Under the pieces are notes generated by a model. The model saw only the letters and a list, made by a program, of their open reading frames with translations, was not told where the DNA came from and ran no database searches. From Pleurotus djamor (Eukaryota > Basidiomycota > Agaricomycetes > Agaricales > Pleurotaceae): DNA of 27,786 nt. Positions 20,857 to 27,786 of this stretch are shown here, one piece after another. The stretch covers positions 1-27,786 of the forward strand of contig JAPEVF010000607.1 of the NCBI GenBank assembly GCA_029747585.1. The letters run 5' to 3'. Position 1 is the stretch's first letter, and every line of letters begins with the position of its first letter. The translations under genes were made by a program, and so were the position numbers.

Positions 20857-21206
20857 TTTGTGATAGCTGGATGAGATGGCTTTATTGAGGCAGTCGGGGA
20901 AATTTGAGGATAGAACTTACTTCTAGGTTGGAAGTTCAACGTTCAACTTGGCTGGGGAGCTGGAGAACGATATCTTCTCGCTGCAGGCTTTTTATACTGC
21001 TTCTGAGCCGATGGCTAAGTTTTGCTAGGTTCATTTTTGCGCGTCTGGCTTTCCTTGTAGTAGTAGTAGTAAGACACTGGTGGATGGGCTGTCTTGATTT
21101 GGTCTCGGCGTCTGCAAGGCGTCTGGGTTAGCATGACACCCCGAACTGACTTAGCATCTTCCCACAGTCACAAATTGACAAGTATTGCCCTTCATTTCCA
21201 ACATCC
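20857..21206. promoter_or_regulatory. Shared divergent promoter of gene C and cardiolipin synthase
   Basis: 350 bp between divergent ATGs. On the minus strand there is a TATAAAAA box at 20996-20989 and a 5'-UTR intron at 20920-20867 (gtaagttc...catccag, 54 nt) for gene C. Most of the segment (to about 21195) is copied upstream of gene B. No clear TATA box points toward the synthase. Confidence 0.5.
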
Positions 21207-22304
21207 ATGTCCCTAGTTCGCCTTCCGTCATTGTGCAGACTTTCAGCCCGGCCAAGCTACTTACGCGCTAACTTTCGATGCAAACATGCGCGTTGGCCCG
21301 CTTTTCGCTCATTTTCTTTCCTACAACCGCGTCAGTCCGCCAGTAACCCCAACCGCGACTTACCACCGACACCGACTAACGAAAAACGGAAGCTTTCTGA
21401 CTCGTTGCTGCGAGAAAATATCTACACAATTCCCAACCTCTTGACGACGTCCAGGATTTTTGCATGCCCTTTGCTAGGATGGTCGATCCTGGAAGGCAAC
21501 TTTTCGCTCGCGACTGCGCTTCTCGTTTACGCTGGAGTCTCTGATTTGGTCTGCCTTTCTTCCATTCTTGAGGAACATCACTCTTGTATTGATGAGACTG
21601 TGGAATTTGTATGGAAAGGTTGATGGATACATAGCCCGTCGGTTCGACATGGGTTCGGTGCTTGGCTCCATTTTGGATCCAGCAGCCGACAAGACTTTGA
21701 TGACGACGTTGACGGTGACCTTAGCCATGGAGAACATGATCCCACGTGCGTTCGCTATCTTTCATACTCTATCTCTGGGCTATTAAACACTAGGAATATA
21801 TCTTTGTTAGTACCGCTTGCTGTCATCATCATCGGACGCGACGTTCTGCTCAGTTTCTCCGCGTTTTACATACGATACACGTCTTTACCCCCTCCTGTTA
21901 GTCTCGGTCAGATATCGCCTGTCTCTGGGGATACTGATCACGCGTCTAGAAAACCTTTTCCCGATACTGGGACTTCTCCATACCCTCTGCTGAGGTTCGG
22001 CCAACACAAATCAGCAAGGTAACCCTATGTCTCCGCTGTATGTATGTATAGAGCACTGATCTCCATTCTTTACCCAGTACAACACCTTTCTGCAACTGGC
22101 TTTGATGGGGACAACAACCATCAGCCCTGTTCTTCCTGTTGACTTGAGTCTTCCTCTCACGGGTCTTCAGTACGTGGATGAAACACAGATATGTAGTACG
22201 TTACTCATGCTCGCAGGTTGATTGTAGCGACGACGACAATCTGGAGCGGCCTCTCATATATCTTCTCCAAGGACGCAGTCCGTGTCCTCTCCAAGAAGCC
22301 ATAA
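21207..22304 (+). CDS. CRD1: Mitochondrial cardiolipin synthase (CDP-alcohol phosphatidyltransferase)
   Basis: Predicted to transfer a phosphatidyl group from CDP-diacylglycerol to phosphatidylglycerol in the inner mitochondrial membrane, forming cardiolipin. Exons: 21207-21548, 21619-21745, 21811-21896, 21950-22018, 22078-22169, 22217-22304; 804 nt, 267 aa. The N-terminus (MSLVRLPSLCRLSARPSYLR) is Arg/Ser-rich and lacks acids, as in mitochondrial presequences. NIYTIPNLLTTSRI precedes the first membrane segment. The CDP-alcohol signature DGx2ARx8Gx3Dx3D is complete at residues 116-138, split from the first helix by intron 1. Conserved PLAVIIIGRDVLLS, SAEVRPTQISKYNTFLQ and the end WSGLSYIFSKDAVRVLSKKP follow. 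Length fits the eukaryotic family. CRD1 is the yeast name. A sister PGP synthase is less likely given the RPTQISK(Y)NT region and the C-terminus. Confidence 0.93.
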
Positions 22305-23541
22305 CTACAACGTATGTAGGGATTCAAGTTCAACTAGCTTGTCTCTGTTTATCCTCGCTCACGCTTTCACGTCCGTTCATAACGCAGTTGTGTGGATGAA
22401 GGGTTGTTAAACAAGATGGCCGGGCGACTATATGAGCTCCATCGAATGTTCGACCTGAGGCTTTGCTCTTGCCGAAAGTGTTGAATGGCTGATACACCAA
22501 GAGATGCTTCGCGGCCATAGAGGCGTCGTCGGAGGCCATCAAGGAAGCCAAATGGGATTATCCGCTTCCCCTTTCCTTGAAATGTTCGAGATATGCCCAC
22601 TATCCGCATTAAATCTGCAACGTGTAGGCGTCAGTGTATCTGATGCATTATTCGCCACCTTTGATCATGTTTCGCTCCTCGGGAGTGAATGTCATTTCCT
22701 GCGGTCGACGTTGGGTGGGACTACTTCCATTGATTGACAGAAGATTGTCAATGCTACCACCGTCTTCGCCTAAAATCCGTGTCGTGCGATTTCATCAGTT
22801 GATTCATTCCATCGAACTGGGTTCTCTAGGCGGCGCGGGTCACCCGATTTCCCACTCATAGTGGGACGTGGGTTGTCACACATCGATGGTTATCGACGTC
22901 GCACCCCTTGGCCGTGCCCGTCGACTGCCTTGAAACTAACACAGCCTCTGTGTAACCCCATTCGCGGTATGTTTTCCTACCTCGTCGGAGTGCCTTTAAA
23001 GCTTTTGCGGGTTGCCTGTATGCATACCTGGGAGATCGAGAACATCTTTGGTTCGATTCTATCATGGCGGTCGAGCTGCTTCCATTGAGCCTCTAAACCA
23101 GATGCCTTCGATGCGCCATTCCCATCTTCGCGTACATTTCCTCCCAAGGTCGATGATATGTTTCACCTGTTCATGAGACGATCTGGACGGAAGCAGAAGT
23201 ATCAATTGTTTGCCGACATCAGTCGCCTTCCGATCGCCAACTCGTTCAGTGCGAGAAACTAACTTTGCCCCCCCGGGAGCCGGGATCAGTCTATTCGGAA
23301 TGTATTTCCATGTGGGTTTCCGTTATTATCACTTGCCACACAGAAAGATACATAACGATCACTTGCCCCACCACTGATGGTTTGATGATGGACTTGATGG
23401 CCATCATTCGAATGCCTAAGCAACTTGCCACACCACTAAGGCGCCCACCGTTGTGCGGAAATACATATGCTGTGGGCTTGAGACGGGTTGCTTCAGTTTG
23501 CGTCCTCCATCCCCCAACTTCCCCGAAGTCATCGACGCAGC
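22305..23541. repeat. Intergenic DNA with repeat block R2 (about 22545-23320)
   Basis: Gene-free stretch between the cardiolipin synthase and DUF6534 genes. From about 22545 it matches block R1 (see 18950-19405) in two parts, 22545-22830 and 23155-23320, separated by about 320 bp not found in R1. One short plus frame near 22515-22610 (FAAIEASSEAIKEAKWDYPL) looks protein-like but ends at a stop and has no partner. A GAnnACTTGCC(A/C)CAC word recurs between 23330 and 23435, upstream of the DUF6534 start. Confidence 0.55.
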
Positions 23542-25588
23542 ATGGCTATCGACAATACCATGGGTGCAACCCTTCTGGGTGCGATGGGGGCTGCAATGTA
23601 AGCCGTGCGATCGCTGGTCATTTGCCAACGTTAACCTGAGGATCCTTAGCCTCTTCGGGATCACGAACATCCAAGTGTTCAACTATTTTATGTGGTACCC
23701 TACCGATGCTCTCTTCAACAAAGTGATAGTGCGCACTCTAATATCTATCATTCGAAGAGACTTGGTGGCTAATGTCCCGTTCGATCCAGGTGTTGTTCCT
23801 ATGGTCAGTCACCACTGAGTTGCCCCATTCGGGTCTGACCTCGGTTTAGGGCATTCGAAGTGTTTCACGTCTTCCTCACCACGCACGCCATCTACTTCTA
23901 CTTGATATCCTCTTTTGGGGACGTGCCCGCTCTAGACAAGATTGTTTGGTACGCTCCCGCAGCATCTAATCCTAGCCTCCACCGTGACACTGATGTCTAT
24001 CTAGGAGCTTCAAGCTCAAGTTTGCAATTACCGTAAGCAAGAGAATGACCGAGCTTATTTATCCATGACTCACATCAAGTACAGGTTCTGGCTATACTAT
24101 TCGTCCAAGGGTGCGTTTATCAACTAGTAGCTGTACCTGGCTGTACTGATCCATATCACAGTCTATACACTTTGAGAGTGTGGAAGCGTATGTCTGGTCT
24201 CGCATAGACTGAGAGCTTTGTAATCTAACACCCAGGCTCAGTCAGTCGCTACTTCCACCGGCTTCTTCCCATCGTTGTGGTAAGTTCGAAGCATAACAGG
24301 GATGCCCCTTAATGACTCCTGCTCAAGGTTGGGGTGGTTGTGATCGGTTTTGGTAAGTCGCTATGGACTATCCCACCTCTTACTAAGTCTGATCAACACT
24401 GCACAGGCATAGGAATATGTGAGCTCCTCAGAATCTATGGATTACCGAAATATCTAAAACTATGGATGCCTAGTGTTTGTTGTGAAGTTGTAAGCCGCCG
24501 ACTTCTTCTCGGCGTCGCTTCAGTCTGATCATCCTCTATAGATACACTGGATGGGATCGTTTTAGCTCCAAAGGGAATGAAGTAAGTAGCTGAATGTCCG
24601 CCCAGCTGATAGTGCTTGACTGCCACTGCAGTGGGTTCTCCACCTATTCTTTTCCTATTCGACCTTCGTCGATTTCGTGATCATGATATCGCTATGCTAC
24701 CACCTACAACGAAGTCGATCCTACTTTGTTGAGTGAGTTTATGGTTGGATACTCCTTAAAAGCTTTTGATGACTTACGCAGCCTTTAGGACTAATTCAAA
24801 GGTTCGGAGGGTGATGCAGTACGCCGTCGCAACTGGCCTTACAACGACGTGCGTCCGGAAGTTGCTTAGCTACGATTAACATTAGCGTCTTACGCGGTGT
24901 CAATGATTCTCCAGCGCTTGCTCTGTTGCAACAATGATCTGTGTAAGTCAAGCTTCGGAATCCGCCCACTGAATCTGACAGAGTCCCGATAGTACATCTT
25001 AATGCCACACAACCTCGTTTATATTGGTGTTGAGCAAATTCTTGCACGGCGTACGTTCTTGATCCACGGATCACATCTCCATCTTACTCACAAAACGACA
25101 CATACAGTATATATCAACTCGTTCATTGCATTGTACATCTTTCCCATCTCTTCCTATGTTGTTTTTGCTCAAAACGTTTTCCTAGGTTAAATACAAGGAA
25201 ATTGCGGGTCACAGCTAACATGCCTTACCCCAACGCTGGCCCTCTTGGTGTCAATGTCAGCACTTGTACCCACGTAACAGACGTGATGACAGATGGGTCG
25301 AAGAAACCCATAGGGGGGATGATGGCTCTACACGAGGTCAAATTCAAGAGCAACAAGGATCATGTCGAAGTCAAAAGTCCCCCTTCTGCTCTGAGCTTCT
25401 CTCAGCCCCTTCGAGGAATACGATCTAGCTCCATCGACCCACCCTCGACCACCTACGAATCTTTTGAAGAAGATGTACGTGTAACGAACCTAGCCAGTGC
25501 CAATGGCAGTGTTATGGTGATCGACTACGCCCACATGGACCAGAAGCACGTTGACTCAGATGAAAGTGACAGTCTGGGACGTAGGTAA
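23542..25588 (+). CDS. DUF6534 seven-helix membrane protein
   Basis: Agaricomycete-expanded membrane family of unknown function. Eighteen exons: 23542-23597, 23650-23728, 23790-23803, 23850-23948, 24005-24032, 24085-24110, 24162-24187, 24236-24279, 24328-24352, 24407-24418, 24474-24489, 24542-24581, 24632-24732, 24789-24848, 24915-24942, 24993-25050, 25108-25132, 25186-25588; 1140 nt, 379 aa. The join restores seven hydrophobic helices: MGATLLGAMGAAILFGITNI; VIVLFLWAFEVFHVFLTTHA; FAITVLAILFVQGLYTLRVW; LLPIVVVGVVVIGFGIGILF; WVLHLFFSYSTFVDFVIMIS; YAVATGLTTTACSVATMICY; LVYIGVEQILARLYINSFIA. It also restores family words such as SLCYHLQRSR and NSFIALLNTRK. A hydrophilic tail of about 130 residues follows. 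Exons of 12, 14 and 16 nt are needed for frame, and every splice phase closes, which argues for an intact gene. It converges on gene D, with 66 bp between stops. Confidence 0.85.
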
Positions 25589-25654
25589 CTTCTTGTGACA
25601 TTTGTACTGTTATTTATACGTATGATATATACCAATTACATGTAACTTCACGAT

Positions 25655-26242
25655 CTAAGATTCCTCACCGTCACGAGGACGCCTTCGCCTCCTTCCTCTT
25701 GACTGTCGCTGCCCCCTCTCCCCTCCCCCTCCCCCTCCTCCTAAGTTTCGTTGTAATTCTCCCAACACTACAAACTGCTCCCTAGTTTCAACGCCGTTAA
25801 TCCGTCTCCACCAGAATGTCGAAGGCTCTCTTCCCCGAGTAGCAAAGAGCTGAATCGCTGTCACCGCAACACCGCTACGTCCACGGCCTTCCCCATCAAA
25901 GACTACGACGGAATTATGACTCGAGAAGTAATTCCACCAATCGTTCAGCTGGCTGATAGAAGGAGCTGCTCCGTTTGCCTTATAGTGGACTGGAAACACT
26001 TTATACTCGATACCTTTGGCCCGAAGTAGCGAAGGTTCACCAAAGTGCAGTCCACCAAAAGAAAAGGCTGCAACGGCGTCTACCCCTTGAGATACAAGAA
26101 AGTCGACGCCAGCGTTTGTGAGTCGTAGTGTGAAGTCCTTATTTTGCTTCCCGGCTGTTCCAGGTGCATCAGAACGATAAAGGTGCTTCCCTTGAGGTAT
26201 GAAGGCGTGGATTTGTCTCCATCTTGGCCATTCGTCACTCAT
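25655..26242 (-). CDS. Phosphatase-like protein D (DX5R loop with full CxxGxxRSG spacing)
   Basis: Intronless, 195 aa, the most diverged of the four paralogs. It starts MSDEWPRWRQIHAFIPQGKH and keeps LYRSDAPG, FLVSQGVDAV, LLRAKGIEYKVFPVHY and the loop VVVFDGEGRGRSGVAVTAIQ. Here the phosphatase signature CxxGxxRSG is complete apart from its first residue: Asp 116 replaces Cys, the loop Gly is at 119, and Arg 122, Ser 123 and Gly 124 follow. This makes D the best bridge between the family and true dual-specificity phosphatases. The end is a poly-Gly tract, then RGRRRRRPRDGEES; the NPDW tail of A-C is absent. The loss of only the nucleophile suggests a phosphate-binding, non-catalytic protein, which is inference. 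The gene lies between the convergent DUF6534 gene and the oxygenase gene on the same strand. Confidence 0.8.
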   Translation of the reverse strand: MSDEWPRWRQIHAFIPQGKHLYRSDAPGTAGKQNKDFTLRLTNAGVDFLVSQGVDAVAAFSFGGLHFGEPSLLRAKGIEYKVFPVHYKANGAAPSISQLNDWWNYFSSHNSVVVFDGEGRGRSGVAVTAIQLFATRGREPSTFWWRRINGVETREQFVVLGELQRNLGGGGGGGERGQRQSRGRRRRRPRDGEES

Positions 26243-26256
26243 GACCAGAATATCTC

Positions 26257-26305
26257 CTAGCCCCGAAGGTCAGGCCAAAGGAAATTTTCAACACGGAAGA
26301 CTTAC
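26257..26305 (-). other. 5'-UTR intron of gene D
   Basis: Minus strand gtaagtctt...gggctag, 49 nt, ending 14 nt before the ATG. Position and size match the leader introns of B and C although the sequence does not. Confidence 0.5.
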
Positions 26306-26350
26306 TGGATGGGCACTCGGCTCTCTGAATGGCACTTGAGACGCATGGTG

Positions 26351-26405
26351 AGCTTATATGAGTCACTCGATAATCGGAGGTCAGCTACCGCCTAGGCTAG
26401 GCGGT
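26351..26405 (-). promoter_or_regulatory. TATA-like box and dyad upstream of gene D
   Basis: The minus strand has CATATAAGCT at 26360-26351, about 50 nt before the leader intron. Just upstream lies a perfect inverted repeat with 9-bp arms, ACCGCCTAG-G-CTAGGCGGT (26387-26405), spaced like an upstream activator or repressor site. Confidence 0.5.
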
Positions 26406-26544
26406 CGATGTTTGATATTCTCGTAGATCACTAGTAGGTGTACATTCACTTAGAAGTAGGATACAGTAAGATAGTGCGTTGTATTCAATGGAAGAGATAA
26501 AAATAAATAAAAACACAGGCTTCGACAAGGCTTTGGCGTGACTT

Positions 26545-27786
26545 TCATAGCCTAGACTCGGTGCCACGGCTAGCTAACCATGATTCTGGACCCTGTGAAC
26601 GGAAGTTATTCAATGTTCCATTACTAGAAGTTCGTTGAAGCTTACTTTGCGATTTTTCAAGCGATGAGATCTAAACCTCCTCGCACACCATTGCGATGAA
26701 GTGACTGGTACATCGTCAGGGGGAAAGGGGTTGCTTCGTCTGGCGTTAGTAATGAGGCTGCTCTCCTCACTCAAAGCTTGTAGAAGGACATCATCGTTAG
26801 GTCTGGTGAAGTAGGCAACAGACCATCGCTCGAAGCAGCGTTGATCGCCGGGAGGTGGACTGTATCTCTGTCAGCAAAGAGGATATTCTACACAAAACAT
26901 AAGTAAACCATACCAGACGCGATGATTACTTGATTGGAGGATACCACCACTTAGTATCGACAGAGCGTCTCCGATGTTACATATCGCGTGCTTCGGTAGA
27001 GGCTACGATCATATTCAAAGGAAAGCACGGAGAGGGAATGAAAGTTGGGTCTTACCTTGACGTAAACCCATTCCGTCGTCCCAGGAGGGAGGACTTGTAG
27101 ACCACCGAGTTTGTTGTGCAGCAATGTCTAAATTAGGAAAATACTCAGTAGATGCAAAGTAGATGCCCGATTGAATTGTCTTAGGCTTACGAGAGAGCCA
27201 AAATCGGTATGCGCCCCGAGATTCAGCTTCGTCTCCAGATTTGGCGGACTTCTTATGCACCTCGCCTCACTCGGACTGTGCTCCATTTGGGTGTGCTTCC
27301 GCGCCAAACACCCTTTCGGAAGACCCAGTTTATTGTTGAAGATGTTCAGGATAGTTTCGCTAACTTGGATGGATTTCCGAACGAAGGGTTGGATGGCTGT
27401 TTTCATGTAGGCGTTGACAGTGCGAGAGTACGACCGATGGATAGGTCTGGGCCAAGCTAGTGCATCGTCTGTGGAAACGTTAAGAAATTCGACGTTGTCT
27501 TTGGTGCCAGCGGCGTCGGTGGCGATGGTCCCTTTTGATTTATATCTATTCCAGTTTCAATAAATGACTTCAGAGATTGAGAATCATAGCGTCCTACCCG
27601 AACGAAGAGCCGGAGTCGCCTTGTTCATAGTCAAGTTTCTCTTGGAGAGGCAGATCAAGAGTCTCCAGTCCCACTTGGAACATTCGATCCGCTTCTTCAT
27701 CCATTTCATGGTTTGACAGACTACATGCTTGTTTAGCGGAGCCGCGACTGGTAAGCACAAGACACACGTACTACCAAAAGCCCAGC
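26545..27786 (-). CDS. 2-oxoglutarate/Fe(II)-dependent oxygenase, partial (isopenicillin-N-synthase-like)
   Basis: The gene runs off the right edge, so its N-terminus is missing. Readable exons: about 27720-27598, 27545-27191, 27127-27056, 27002-26914, 26859-26646, 26592-26545; all splice phases close, giving about 300 residues. The conserved order fits the family: EEADRMFQVGLETLDLPLQE, then YEQGDSGSSFGYK, then GLPKGCLARKHTQ. The iron ligands are His and Asp of HTDFGSL at the end of the 27545-27191 exon, and the distal His is in NHRV (end of the 27002-26914 exon). LGGLQVLPPGTTEWVYVK and GDALSILSGGILQSSNHRV are typical core strands, and RWS (start of the 26859 exon) supplies the Arg and Ser that hold 2-oxoglutarate. 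The substrate cannot be told. The first visible exon may start at 27720 or further upstream, and the remaining bases to the edge hold intron or earlier coding sequence. Confidence 0.88.

Larger units (their letters stand above)
15298..23320. repeat. Tandem segmental duplication (two diverged units)
   Basis: Unit 1 (about 15298-19405) holds the PCP1 3' end, genes A and B, the B flank, a cardiolipin synthase remnant and R1. Unit 2 (about 19478-23320) holds the decayed PCP1 end, gene C, the C flank, the intact synthase and R2. Order and orientation are the same in both. The junction lies between 19405 and 19478. Confidence 0.75.

Noticed and set aside
21804..22022. Continuous frame reading through the cardiolipin synthase intron at 21897-21949
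   Set aside because: Splicing restores KTFSRYWDFSIPSAEVRPTQ, which is conserved in the family; the read-through frame is not.
23542..25588. DUF6534 locus as a pseudogene
   Set aside because: Frames seem broken at first sight, but all 17 introns have GT/AG borders and consistent phase, and the joined protein has seven helices and family motifs.
1..27786. CRISPR arrays, tRNA or rRNA genes, and intact transposons
   Set aside because: No regularly spaced repeats, cloverleaf-like segments with internal promoter boxes, transposase or reverse-transcriptase motifs, or long terminal repeats were found by eye; a tRNA or Rfam scan would be needed to be certain.

Overview
The window looks like nuclear DNA of an agaricomycete (mushroom-forming basidiomycete). 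Genes are packed with introns of about 46-70 nt (one of about 166 nt) with GT/AG borders, some exons are only 12-28 nt, and the gene content includes a many-exon laccase, a DUF6534 seven-helix membrane protein and an MTEYDYSPEAYERY-type low-complexity protein. Exon structures were joined by hand from reading frame and splice consensus and have no transcript support. Four ambiguous bases (9931, 13158, 13549, 13614) indicate a draft assembly.

Left part (1-10.4 kb). The 3' part of an uncharacterised minus-strand gene is divergent to a 14-exon secreted laccase (675-3067) that carries an unusual His/Lys-rich tail. About 2.3 kb follow with only broken coding-like frames, then a minus-strand gene for a Ser/Arg/Tyr-rich disordered protein (5337-6471), then almost 4 kb without a convincing gene.

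Middle part (10.4-23.3 kb). A large gene for a Spc110/Pcp1-type spindle-pole-body coiled-coil protein with a C-terminal PACT domain (10383-16261) is followed by three minus-strand paralogs, here called A, B and C, of a small dual-specificity-phosphatase-like protein. The active-site Cys of the CX5R loop is Asp in all of them. Between B and C lies a decayed copy of the 3' end of the PCP1 gene. After C comes an intact mitochondrial cardiolipin synthase gene (21207-22304), divergent from C. A short cardiolipin-synthase remnant and a block of repeated non-coding DNA sit upstream of B, and a related block follows the intact synthase gene. Together these show a tandem segmental duplication of the order [PCP1 3' end - phosphatase-like gene - cardiolipin synthase - flank]. 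PCP1 has decayed in one unit, the synthase has decayed in the other, and the phosphatase-like genes have been kept in both.

Right part (23.5-27.8 kb). An 18-exon DUF6534 membrane-protein gene converges on a fourth phosphatase-like paralog (D). A 2-oxoglutarate/Fe(II) oxygenase gene runs off the right edge.

The most interesting content is the A-D family: a multigene set of apparent pseudophosphatases with an invariant Asp in place of Cys, variable repeat linkers, a shared C-terminal motif in A-C and 5'-UTR introns.
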